Shown: positions 28,936-41,600 of the stretch, one piece after another
Layout of the letters: each line of letters starts with the position of its first letter
Numbering within the stretch: the stretch's first letter is position 1
Origin: Larus michahellis
Taxonomy: Eukaryota; Chordata; Aves; Charadriiformes; Laridae
Direction of reading: 5' to 3'
DNA: 64,000 nt
Assembly: GCF_964199755.1 (NCBI RefSeq)
Contig: NC_133906.1
Coordinates: forward strand, 620,001-684,000
The notes under the pieces: model-generated
What the model was told of the DNA's origin: nothing
Database searches by the model: none
The model's input: the letters and a program-made list of their open reading frames with translations, nothing else
Translations under genes and position numbers: made by a program

Positions 28936-31900
28936 GCTTGGGTTGTTCATTTAATGATGGAGGTGGGAAGGAGTCAGACCTCTGAAGACTGTACGGAGCA
29001 CTGTGCCCTGGCTAGTGGGGTACTGCAGGCAGTGGCAGGGATCCTGAGCGTGTGGTGGGGGTTGCTGGATCCGCTCGTGTCATCCTTAGGGCGCAGCAGA
29101 GCAGCGTGGTGCAAGGGGCTGGTGGCAGGATCTGTCCTGCGGGAGCCTGCAGCCAGGCCAGCCCCAGCTGTGTTTCTTTGTGGTTTGCGTCTTTGCCAGC
29201 TGATGCCTTGGGGAGGGATGTGATGTTTGGGTGTCTGCTTATCAAGCAAAGCTGTCCCCAGTATAAGCGAAGCCGCTCTGGCCACTGATTGATCCAAATG
29301 GGATTGATTCCTGGTTTTAAGCCAGCATTTGGCTAAAAAAATCAAGCAGTGGGCTCACACCTCCCTTGCAGGGGATCCCAGCAATTCCTGGAGTGGCTGC
29401 GGGCTTCTGGGGCTGGTGTCATTGCAGGAAGCATCATTTCAGACGGCGGTTCAGGACTGATTCCTGATTTTGCAGTAAAAATAAGCCCTAAACCACTTCT
29501 CTCCTCTTCCCTGATCTTCCCCAGGGGGAGCTGAGCTCAGGGTAAGACGCTAGCTTTAGTCGACAGCCTCAAAGCAGGGAGAAAGGGCTTCTTCCTCTGC
29601 AGGAAACCTGCCTTCCTCCAGCCCCTTTCCCTTCAGCAGATGTCAAACTTCGGTTTTCAAAGGGGAGTGCTAAGCTACTGCTTTTGACTCCTGATCCTAC
29701 AGTGTGCGCTAAAGCCAGGCGGGGAGCAATCTGCTGAGCTTTTTGGCCTAATTCAGCTAAAAATTAGCTCTGGTAAAGTATGAAATAAGCCTTATGCTCA
29801 CTGGGAGAGGGCTTGCTTAGGAAGTGAGTGTGTAGGTTCATCCCTCTTGTGCAGATGGTAAGTTGGGCAGCAGCAAAACCTGGGGTGTGAGAAGGGGGAA
29901 TGCAGCAATACTTTGGCTTTCCAGTGCTTCTTGAGATAGAAGGGCTAAAGTACAGGGCTATGGCAGATGGGAAGTGACAACGGGTACCCTGGTGTTATCA
30001 CCTGGAGACTAAAGCCCCAGCAGCTGCAATGGCCTGAGTCCCAGAGCCAGGGAAACAAGTTACTGCCTGTGCTTTGTGCTAATCTCAACCTTAATGCTGT
30101 GGGAGTGACGGTTCAATCAGAGACTCCAAACTTGGTCCTGTCTCAATGTCTACGAAGCAAATAACACCTCCATCTGCTGTGCAGGAGGCCCTTCTGCTCC
30201 GGGACACCTGGCTGCATCACTGCCTTGCTGTGCTGCTGCTGCTCCCCGCTCCAGCCCTGCCGCCTTTCGTGGCGGGCAGCTCTGCGTGCGTGGGGCTCCA
30301 TGTCACCCCGCTGGGCACGGGGAATACTCTGCTGGAAGACTTTTGTGCAGACAGTTGGAATTTCCCACTGGAGCCTAGCTGCCCTCCTCCTTCCCTGTGA
30401 GAACGTGTCCTGGTCCACTTTGCTTCTCTGCAAGCCAGCAGTGCAGGCTGGGCTGCCCATAAGTGGCAATTTAACAGGCCAAGATGGGAAATATATTTTG
30501 GAGATGTAGGGAGTAGCACGCTGGCAGGATCTTTGGGCTGTCTCCCTCTGTCCCGCTGGGCTGGGAAAAGCTGACAGTCCTACGGATGGTCTATTCCCAG
30601 CTAAGGACCAGGGCAGCTGGTCCGGCTGCGGTTGTGGCCACGAAACAGGGGCATGTGGGCTCTGCCCTGCCCAGGATGCCCACGCATTGCAGGGGGAGGC
30701 CAGGCTGCTCATCCAACTGTGCCTGCAGGAATGGAGTGCCAGGAAAGCAGTCTCTGCCACCCCACTGACCCCCTGGACAGCAATGGGCCACTGTGGCAGC
30801 CAGCCGAGCTGAGCACTGGTCCTGGTGAAGGCAGGCAGTAGCCTCCCGCAGCCTGGCCTTTCACCCTACTCTGGGCACGGGCCCAGGAGCACAAACACGT
30901 CACCGGCCGCAGCATTTCCTGACTGCCACTGTGTGAAGCCCGCTTACTGCCTGTGACACTGACTCCATACTGTGACCTCTGGCAAATCCCTTTGATGCCT
31001 GTGCCTGGCTTGTCTTTGGGGGACAAAATATGTGCCCAGCCACTAAACGCCATCACCCAGTGTGTCCCCTAGCCCACTGCCTGGGCCCACTCTGTCCTGC
31101 TGCGGGCAGAGACTGTGCACCTGGAGAAGAGCCCTGCAGCTTCTTCTCAGTCTCTTCTCCAGAGCAAGGGTCAAAGTTAGGAGACCTCCAAAATCCCAGA
31201 TGTAGATTTAATAAAAAATTCCAATATATTGCATTAGCTAATTTAATAACCAATTCTCCCCTGCCTGCCCCAGCACCTTGGCACCTGTGATTCAGCACCT
31301 TTGGCCATCAGTGTGGCAGGGTTGGGATGGAAGGGACAGCAGCACACTGGAGCAGGGACAAAGCAGCCAGAGACACCCCAAAAGTGGCTGAAGCACCCCT
31401 GCTGCCTCCCTTCAGAAGCAGGCGGCAGCAGCCCTGCGCATGGCTCCGTTCGGCTGCTTTTTCTCCTGACTGGGGCTGTTGGCATTTCCCAACTGCTCAC
31501 CCAGCCCCTAAGCCCCAAGCCTAGGACAGGCTTTGCCACAGCAAGGCACCTCCCAGGGGTTTGTTGCCACTGCAGAGAGGGTGACACAAATGTCCCCAGG
31601 CACCCGCGGAGTTGGGGGCACAGCAGAAAGCCTCAGACCGGGCACGCACCTGCCCTCGCAGGCAGTGGGGACTGTCCCCAAGCTCCAGCTCTGCTCTGGG
31701 TGAGCGGCAATGCTGAGGGGCAGGCAGGTGGGCAGCTGTGGTGGCTGCAAAGAGCTAGGGAAGGCACTGAAAAGGGCAGCCACACTCTGGGAGCAGGTGG
31801 CAACAAGAGCTGAGAGTCCCTGAAAGTCAGATCCTGCACTCTGCTTTTTAATTTAAGTTTTTAATTTAAGGTTCCCCCCTGGCCACTTCTGGCCTCAAAG

Positions 31901-32300
31901 CGGTATGCTGGCCACTTCAGGTTTTGACACCTGGGCTCAAAAGGCATCTGATGGCCTCATCATGATCTCACACCTTACCCGAGCCCGCATGGGCAAGCTC
32001 CAAAGGAAGCTCTGGGGCTGGAGGGAGAGAAGGTGCTTCGTTTGCGTCAGAGGAAGGCCACAGGGTGCTGGGGGAGCGGGCAGCCGAAAGCTGCAGGAGA
32101 TGCAGCACTGCCACCCCCTCCATGGGGAGCCCACCGCCCCCCATGCCTCTCGCCGCCCGGCTCCGCACCTCTGCCTGGCAGCTGCGCCAACTCCAACCTC
32201 CCCTCGGCGTTTCGCTGCGTCTGAGATGTCTGACACCCCCGGCCCCAGCATCTCCACGGGTCTGGGGGATGAAGCCGTGCTTTTAGCACCCGTAACTGCT
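28936..32300. other. HBEGF-PFDN1 intergenic region
   Basis: About 3.4 kb of mainly unique sequence without a supportable exon. A 13-bp unit (TTTTAATTTAAG plus one base) is duplicated at about 31847-31872. Composition rises to GC-rich near 32 kb, where the PFDN1 island begins. Confidence 0.6.
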
Positions 32301-33080
32301 TTTTGGTCTGTCCCTGGCACTCCCCCTCTGGGGACACTGGGACGCTCTCCCGGGGCCGGGCTGGAGGGTGGCAGGCAGGAGGCGGGGGTGGCTGCTGGGC
32401 TGCCAAGCCCTGGCAGAGCTCCACCAGTTCAGCCAGGGGCAGCCGGGCTGTGGCAGCCATTGTGAGGAGCGGGCAGCAGAGTGGGGCAAGCGCGTCCCCC
32501 CACTGGGCAGCGCCGGGCTCTGAGGGCTCCGGGGACACCTCAGGGCTGCCCAGGGGACGCAGCTGCACCCGGGCCCACAGGCACGGCCAGGCCCGATGGG
32601 CTCCCCCCTGGTTTCTCCCTCAGCGCCTGCCGCGTCTCACCGCTCGCAGGACCGGCCCGACGGGGAGGCATCATCCCCCGCATGCCAACCAGGCGTCCCC
32701 GCCCCCGCGAAGGACGCCACGGCCCAGCCTGGTGTCCCCGTCCCGCAGAGGGGACCCCACGGCCCGCCCTGCCGCCCCCGACCCGCTGAGGCGGCCCCGC
32801 GCGTGCGCAGCAGGACGCCGTGCCAGCACCTCCCCCCCGCGCAGGCGCCCTGCGGAGACAAGATGGCGGCGCCCGTGGACTTGGAGCTGAAGAAGGTACG
32901 ATTCCCTCCGCGGTGGGTGGTGTGTCTTCTCCGTGTTTCGGGCGGTGTCTGCCCGGTCCCCTCCTCCCCCTGACGCTCGGGGCCGGCTCGGTCCCTGCCG
33001 CCCGGCCTCAGCAGCGCGGGGCCGGCGGGCCGCAGCCTGTCAGGGCCGCACCTCATCGCCGCTGCTCTTCCTCCCAGGCC
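32300..33080 (+). promoter_or_regulatory. PFDN1: PFDN1 CpG-island promoter with NRF1-like and YY1-like sites
   Basis: GC- and CpG-rich region without TATA. GCGCGTGCGCA at 32799-32809 matches the NRF1 palindromic core. AAGATGGCGGC at 32861-32870 (A at 32860) matches the YY1 consensus and contains the PFDN1 start codon itself, a layout common in housekeeping genes with very short leaders. This suggests transcription starts shortly upstream of 32863. Confidence 0.65.
32863..32895 (+). CDS. PFDN1: PFDN1 exon 1
   Basis: ATG 32863 with A at -3. It encodes MAAPVDLELKK; donor GTACGA. The intron to 33077 is only 182 bp and GC-rich. Confidence 0.95.
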
Positions 33081-36000
33081 TTCACCGAGCTGCAGGCCAA
33101 GGTGATAGACACACAGCAAAAGGTGAAGCTGGCCGACATCCAGATCGAGCAGCTGAGCAAGACGAAGAAGCACGCCCACCTCACCGACACGGAGGTCATG
33201 ATGTTGGTGGACGAGACCCGCATGTACGAGGGCGTGGGGAGGATGTGAGTATCTGCCCGCTCCGCAGAGGATGGCGGGGGCCGCCCCGCTGTGCCGGGGG
33301 GGCCGCCTGGCGCTCTGCAGGGCCGTGCCTGGCTTCTCTAGCCGCGAGGGGCTGCGATTGCGGCCCCGTGTGCAGGGAGACCCCCACCAGCCTCCGTGTG
33401 CAAGGGGCCTCTAGTCTGCTGCTCTGGGCAGGGGGCTCTTCCCTTTGCAAAGAACATGCCAGCTTTCACTCAGCGGGTTCATTTGTTTCATTTTTTTTCA
33501 TTGCCATTTCAATTTTTAGTTCCAGCAATCTTCCCGGGAGTGCAGCAAGATGTACTGGGTTTTATCTTTTGGGGTTAGCTACCGGCTGCCTTGAGGAAGG
33601 ACTGTTATAAATGTTATTGGCTTTGTGTGGTTTTGCTTGCCGGCTCTGCTCCTGGCCGTGATGATCTCGTCTGGCACCTCTGGGAAGTTTGTAATGCAGG
33701 CTAGCAGAGCTGCATTCTAATGACAAACAGCATTTGTCAGAAGGCTCTCGCAAATCTGTCCAACTTCAGTCATTTCTGATGTAGTTTACTTCAGACTCCT
33801 TGAAAAGCCAGTGTGCACAGTTCGCATGCTCGGGGCTTTGCTTGCACAAACGTTTGACAGAAATGCTCTTTGCAGTATCATGACAGGCTGCCTGAATTTT
33901 TTAAACCCTTGGAAGTGAGCATAAAGCTCATATGGGTAGTCCCAGTGCACTCATAAAGATGTGCTTCCATGGTTGGATGGCTGTCAAAACAAACACCTCA
34001 AAACAGACATAACGTGTTTTGATTAACTTCTGCAGCATAGTTCTGTTTGACTTCAGCAGCCTTTGGTAGAAGACCATACAAAGTGTGTTTACATGATAAA
34101 TATCACAGTAGTTTTCTGCGTTTCTGATTGGAGGGTGCTATGATTTGTCTCCCGTGAGTTGGGTAACAGTGATGATTCTGTTCAGTTCGGGATGTGGTTT
34201 TGCGAAACACTGAAACTGCTCCGGCTGCTGCCAAAAGGGGTGATTGTATCAAGCTTTTCCCCACCCGGTGTTTACCCCACCTACTTTGTATCAGAGTGGA
34301 TGGTCACAGGGCCGGGCGGTGAGCCAACTCAGACTACAGGTGCCCTAATCCATCAGATCACAAAATCCCCAGATTGAGTTGTAGGGAGATGGCGGGACTG
34401 GGAAGGCGGGAATGGTGTGTAGTTTGTCCTTTGCTGCAAGTTTTCAGATAAGTTGTACTCAGGCTAACGGAGGTGTTCAGCATGGCAGAGATCCTTTCTT
34501 GGCTCCCCGTAAATAAACTTTTCCACGTAGGTGAATTAAATGTTAGGTTTGTGGGGGGATGCTAGTGACTGGTAACTTAAAAGGAGATGGATTTTGGTCC
34601 CTTGGAAGAGACGACTGATTTGTCCTGGGCAGGCTGTAGGCATAGCAAATGCTCCTGTCTGGAGTAGTCATGAGACAACTCATAAGGGTTTTTTCTGTTT
34701 GCTTTTGTCACAGAGCTGACAGACGAAGAGTAGAAGATAATTCTGGAGTCAACAATTTTTTTAAAGCTTTTTTTAAGATCCAAAAGTACAGAACACTTCT
34801 CCTATATGGAGAATTCCCTCAAGATACCTTAAAAATATGAGAGTATCGGCCTTTATCGTGAAGTAATCCTGCTTGGGAATCAGACAGGGGTAGCAGATGG
34901 TGTTTCGGTGCTGGCTGAAATGCATTGTCCTGCTTTCTGTTTCTGCCTCCCACTTAGTAAGAGCTGCTTACCTGCTTTGTGACCTAAACTATTTACACTT
35001 CCCCTGCGTGCAGCAGCTGCAGGAGTGACAATCTTCTGGGGAGTCTTTTGCTTACCTTGCTGTGAGCAGACAGGGTAGCTTAGGCATGGCAGGCAGCTCT
35101 GGCTCCTCAGGGATGGCAGAAGCGCCAACAGAAAAATATTTGCATTATGATAGGATTTAAAAGGTGAACTCTTCGTGGACTGTGTTGTACTAGTTGCTAT
35201 GCAAATATAGATTAAGAGAGTGCTCTTCTTCTGAGTACTACTCATTCACTCTTTTTTTTCTTTTTTTTTTTCTTTTTCCTTTTTTTTTCCTTTTCTCCCC
35301 TCTTTTTTCTCCTGCCTTAGCTTGATGTGGTATTTCTGTGAACTCTGCCTGTTCTGGGTGTGGGGCTGAAGGCTGCCTTGCCAGTTGGCTCTGGTATGAT
35401 CTGTGTCGTTCCCTAGTGTGGAGAACGTGCACCAGGGACATGTGGCTCTTCCTGGAGGCCACTCCAACCCCTAGTAGAGAATTTATGGCTGAAATCTGGG
35501 CTTAAAGCAAAGCAGGCTAAAGCAGCCCTTGGGCAGGAGTTAAAATCCAAGGGCAGTCTGGCATCTTGTGTTCCACTGGAGGCCAAAGGAGATGGTCCTT
35601 ATAGCTCTTACGGACATATAAGCCATGTTCTGTGAAGTGGAATTGAAGATTTTTTTTTAGTTTATTGGCTTTATTGGAGTTGAGCCACCAAAGGGATATT
35701 TATGATGTCTCAGTTTCTTTTGCATAGTCTAGCATGCCAATGTTAGAGCTCTAGTGGGTTTCAGTTATCCAGAAAGGGTGGAAGTCTGCATCAGTGTTAA
35801 CTCTGATTATCAGTGCTCTTCTGACAGCTTGCCTGAATAGCTAAATTCTTTAAGTAAGTTCTGTGCTTCTGTTCCTGTGCTCAACTTCATTTTTTCTTCT
35901 TCTTTTTTTTTTTTTCTTTAACCCATTTAAGCTGCTACTTAAAATCTGTCTTCTCATAGCGTTTCTGGGTTTTTTTCTCCAGCTTTGGTGGTTTGGGGCG

Positions 36001-38579
36001 TGCGCATGGGGCTAGTACGTACAGTTCTGTAGGATAAGATGCTCCAGGTCTTCGTGGAATTTGAAGGCTTGAGGGACTGTGGTGATGTGCTGCGTCCTGG
36101 GAGGAAGTCTGCCTAGTTCAGTACTCGCTTCTGCATTACTTGGAAAGCAGTTGTGTGGTTTTTATTCTCTGAACCCCTATCTTGAGCCTTCTTCCTTTCC
36201 GAGAGGCTTGCCCTGCACTGCTGGCAAATGTGAAAGTCCATTTGTCATTCCTCAACTTGGTCTCTTTGGTTGGTTTTTTTTTGTTTGTTTTGTTTTTTAA
36301 ATATTGTAGTGTGTATAACATGCAGGGGCCTTACTGGCCTCCACATGTGGGGCTCGATTTACTTTTGCTATAGCTATTTTTGGTTTGACATAAGAAATGT
36401 CAGTGCTACATAGTATGAGATGATGAATTGCTGTGTACTGTACATATCCGTGAGGCTGGGATATCATCTGAGTGGTGGCATCTTGCCAAATACATTTCAA
36501 TTCTGTTACTTCATACTCTTTGGAAAGGCCTGTTACATAGCCTGAGACAACTACCACTATGCTGGACTTCTGCTTCAGCTATTTGTGAACTGATATCATC
36601 ATATTGCTTTGAGAACTATGCTGAAAGTTTAAGCTTCAGAATTCTGTCTGAATATTTCAGACCTTTCCCTTTACATTCTTTGAACCCATAACCTGGACAA
36701 GACCCTTATTTACAGAAGAAAAATGTCTGGCACTTGTGCTAGGCACAGTGAGGAGAGCACTGCAGTTTTTCTTGCCGTGCCAAAATAGATAGTTGGTTTT
36801 GGTTTGATATTGCTTTATCATCAGTTTACTTCTACAAGAAATGGGAGAATGCTTACAAAAATAAAATATAAGAAAATAAAAGTCAAGCAAGTACCACAGC
36901 ACAACTTTATGTTCAAGGTTCCCTGCAAGTATACTGTATTATTACAGCTGTTTGTGTAAAATGACTTTGTGTGAGTATAGTATTTTATGGGGACAGCTGT
37001 AATAATATGATTTTGACTGTTTTTTTTTTTAAAAGCGGATCAGCTTTTTGGTGGCTGAACTGTACGCAAGTGAAACCTGAGAGAGGATTAAATGTTCTTG
37101 ATTGTTCCCGGGATTTAAACGCATTTCTGCTTTTACTGTGATTCTTGATTTTGTTTGAAAACGGGACATCGTGGATCATTGTAAGCTCTTTCCCCAACCC
37201 CTGAAGACAGCAATCCCTACTGCACATCACTCGATACAGCTGCAGTAGCTGCATTTTTACTTTTTGTGCATGTATGAGATTGGTGTTTGATTCTACCAGC
37301 GCAGATCACTGCAGAATATGGTAGCTGTACTGGGCTTCCCGCTCGCATTTCAAAAAACTCACGAAGAACTGAAGGACATGCAAGGCTTAATCTTTATGGT
37401 TCAGTTACTAACTATAGGCTGGTCTGTGAAACCCGAGTGGCTTCTCTCTCGCCCATCTCCTTGGGTAAGGCTTTGTGCGGAGTTCAGCGCTGGAGCCCAG
37501 CTGCTGGGAAGCCGACAGGTGCTGCAATACTTAAACGAATCCCAGGGACAAGCGTGTTGCTGTCAGCCTCTGGTCAATATGTAGTTTGTAAACTTGAAGC
37601 TCCTCTATCTAGTTATTGAAAAAGGGAAGATTTTATTTTCCACAGTAGAGTCTGGTGTGTCTAGTAAGTACAACCAGGCACTGAACTGTGAAGAAAACAA
37701 AATTTGTGTCCAGCTGCTTGCTACTTGACTAGTGTTTATGCTGTAAGTTGAACAAGCCGTGGTGTGTGAGGAATCAAAAGCTATGTGGTGCAATGTGTTC
37801 ATAAGCCCTAAGGTTTTCCATCACCCAGTTGGTTTTTATTTCAGGTTTTTCTCTGTTTTGAACTACTCACTTTTGTTGCAGCCTGAAGAATAGAACATTC
37901 TATTCTAAATGACACTCACAGTGTTATTTGTGAGTGGGCCTCTGAAAAGTTTGGTAGATCTTTTCAGAGAGCTGGTCACAGGAAGCAAAAATCAAACCGA
38001 TGCCTGCAGGGGTAGTGCAGTAGTAGCCTGTACAGATGCCTTTAACTTGAGCAGTGAAGTAAGGGGCAGCAGTTGGTTATCGTCCGCTTCCTGGCTGATC
38101 AGGAGTGCGAGAGGAGCATAGCTGGTCAGTGGGCTTCGTGGTTAACTGCTGACAACAGTGGGATATTGGGTGTCTGTACTCCTGGTTTCCGTTCCAGATC
38201 AGGAAGGGAGTTTATTCCAACTTGACATCTTCCGATTTCTCAAAAACGTTCTGCCCTGCCCTTCCCCGACTTAGTTCTTGATCTTATTCCTGCTGCCCCG
38301 GGCTGCTCATTTGTAATCTCCTGGATATCTTGGTCCAGTTATAGATCTCCTGCCCTGCTGCTCTACATAATTTCTCCACGCAATACTGAAACTTCAGAGA
38401 AGAAGAGATTTCCATGGCTTGCATGCAAGATGTGTATCTGCCCAGTTTTACGAAACAGCTGCCTTTATTTTAAAAAATTGGCTTTAGACAGAGAACTGGT
38501 GTAGAATGGATGCATTTGATAAGTCAGTGTTTGTCAAATGTATAAGCAGCAGAAAAAAGGGTCTTACAATAAAAAAAGC

Positions 38580-38610
<31 letters not shown>

Positions 38611-41600
38611 GGTGTTTTACTTAGCCCTACTTGAAAAAAACCTGTTGGTTATAGTGCATGCGTATTGATGCTTGGCTCCCTTGCCTGGAGACATTTAACT
38701 CTTTAGGAGCATTTTTCTGTTGGGTCTTGGAGTATGACATTCAAACAAATCTGTTCATTTGCCTTTCATTTATCCCTAACTTTTTTTTCCTGCCTGTTAT
38801 CTAGAGAACACAGTGCGGGGAGCTACCTGAGGAAACGTGAAGGAGACGAAACCTAAACTGAGATGAGGGTCAGAACAGAGACAAACTACTCGTGCAGACT
38901 TTGCTAGAAGAGACGGTTTGATGTGCTGTGATCCAGAGGCGATGTGCTGCCATATAAATGCCAGAGCCTTCAAGAAGTCTTGCGCTTGCAGGGCAGCAGT
39001 TTGGAGGTCAGACTGTTCTGGGGAGCGAGGGCTGTAGTGAGGCACCTTCGTTTTGTCCCTACCTCCAGAAAGAGGAGGGGTTTCTTGCAAGTGCAACATA
39101 TGTGTTGCTTGAGTGGTACAGAGTTCTCCTTGGATACATGCTAGACAAGCATTAAATATTTTGGGGAGCTAGCACTTCTGCTTTTGTGGCTTGCTGTGCC
39201 AAATGACTGCCGAAAAATTATGGAACATGACTGTCTTATCTCTGAAGTTCTCCAACCACTTAAAATGTCACTCTGATATTCTGAGACAGCAAGGAACTTC
39301 CATTTATTTTAATATTTAGTGGATTTAAAGTCCTGTACTTTATGTCTTTTCCCCTGCTTCCTAAAGTAAATATCGGAATCGAGTGTTAGAGTCCCTGGGG
39401 AAATGCTGAGCGCTAGAGCACTTCTTTCAGAATATAGGGCTGTTTCTCTGGTTTAGCGCAGGCCAAAGAGCAGAATGGCCAAATCGCTGGACAGTAGTAG
39501 TACTGGGAGAGTCCCTGTCGTATTCCTGTCTCGCTTGGGGATGCCTTTCCAGGTGTGGTGTCAGTGGATGCCTAGCCAGCGGGCAGGGTGCATCAAGGTA
39601 CCCGACACTCGGCCCACAGTTGTCGGGTAGAGATGCCCAGAGTCAGTCTCTGGTCCAATATGTGTATGGCAACGTATGTCAACAGCTTTGTATTAAGGCT
39701 GTTCCACGTAATATATAAATTTTCTGTGGAACAGCCTTAATACAAACAAGAAATCTAGGTTTAGCATCCTCTGACCTATCTGCCTGTTCAAAGCCTGAAC
39801 GAAGGAGGATTTAATTCATGTCCCCTACATTAAAACACTGAAGTGTGAGGAAGCCAATATGTGGGATGAGATTGCTGTTTTACAGAAGTTTAATACAGAG
39901 ACGCAAGAAACAAAGTGCTGAACTCAGGAATGCTCCAACTGCTGTCTTGAATTTTTATTTTTGTTTTCTCCAAAACTATTTGCTGAATTAAGAGAATGTT
40001 GTGGCCAGTTTAAAAAAATTAAATAAATAAAATAATCAGTCTTTCTGAGAAGAAACGATTTTCCAAAACAACATGTAGCCTTTTTGGTCCACAAATGCTG
40101 ATTCGAAATAGTTTGTTCTTACTGATTAGGAAACAACAGTGTGATTGTTTTAGTGCTAGCTAATTTAACTCTAGCATCCAGAAATATCTGTGTATTAGTG
40201 TTATGCTTGAATTCTTTCGACTGGGTTATCTTTACATCCACTTCTGTGATGTTTGCTCTCTTGCTTTCTTTGATGCTTTGTTGTAGCAGGATTTGCCACG
40301 TGCAGAAGCCACAAGCCAATAGTTGGGTCTTTCTCCTCACTTAGCATTTCAAAGGTTTCTTCCTGGGCAAGGCAAAAAGCATTTATTTTTTTTTTGTTGC
40401 AACTGTGGATGGATTTGCTTTTCAAAAGAGATGTATCCTGATTTTGCTAGTTTTCCTCTGTAGATTCTTAGTGAAGGGCTGCTGCTGAGAAGGGTACAGT
40501 TAAGTTTGCCTGTCACAGTACAGCAGTAGCTCCAGGTCACTTCATTTGCTACTGCAAAGTTCAGCTTTCTGATGAAGATTCTGAAGAAACAGAAGGTTTA
40601 CCAATAGAAAAAAACCTTTTTTTAAAACATAAATTTCTTTAGGATTGGTTGACCGGGGTGTTCACACCAACATTTGCTTGTTTGTGTTTTCCTACATGTG
40701 TGTTTATTTGATGTTGTGGGGTTGGTTTGGTTGGCTTTGGGTTTGGTTTTGTTTTTTTTTTTTCCTTTTTTTTTAAATGTTCTCCCTTAGGAATTTGTGG
40801 GGGATTCTTAAAAATACAGGAGACTTTAGAAATGGATCGTGACTTCCCATTGTCGGAAAAATGGTTTCTGTTTTCTGCTGCTTGCAACTTTCAAATATGG
40901 TACAACCTAGACTGCAAAAAAAATAAATCTATTTGAAGTGCATCTGCTAGAAGGCATCCTGTAGTCATTTGAGTTTTCCTTTGCTTAAAAAAGCTAGAGG
41001 TCATCGTTGCTACATACTAAAAATTAAATTAAAGCAAAATTAAAAGATAAAAGCACTAAACCAGGGCTATAGTGAGGAAAAACTACTCGTGGAGATTTTG
41101 CCTCGGTGCGCTGCAATCATGTTTGCACTGTTTTCCCCACATGTTTTGAATCTCAAATGTTATTAATTCCCGTGTGATAGAGAGGAGGTGTTTTCTTGCT
41201 TTCTTTTTTTTTTTTTTTTTTCAAATTCTGTTTATGTCGATTGAGTCCTCAAAAAGAATTGATGATGTTCTTTAAAAGCAGACCACGGCACTATTTTATT
41301 ATTTTGGGTTGCGCTATATTTAATACACACTTAGAGGTATATTCCTGCTTTCTTTTTTTAAAGAACCAAGCATGAACAATGGTATAAATCTACCATCTAG
41401 TTAAGTGTCTGGCAATGCAGAAACTGCTGTTTGCAAGCTGTGTTACTATCTTGGCTTAAGGTAACGTAATATGCTGTAGCTATTGACAGATCAAGAAAAA
41501 AAAAAAAAGTGAAAACTCAATGTAAACACGGCCCGAAGTGCAGAACAAACCCCACTGCCCCTCAGCGGGGCAGGACGGACGTGTTGGGCCAGTCCCTGGG

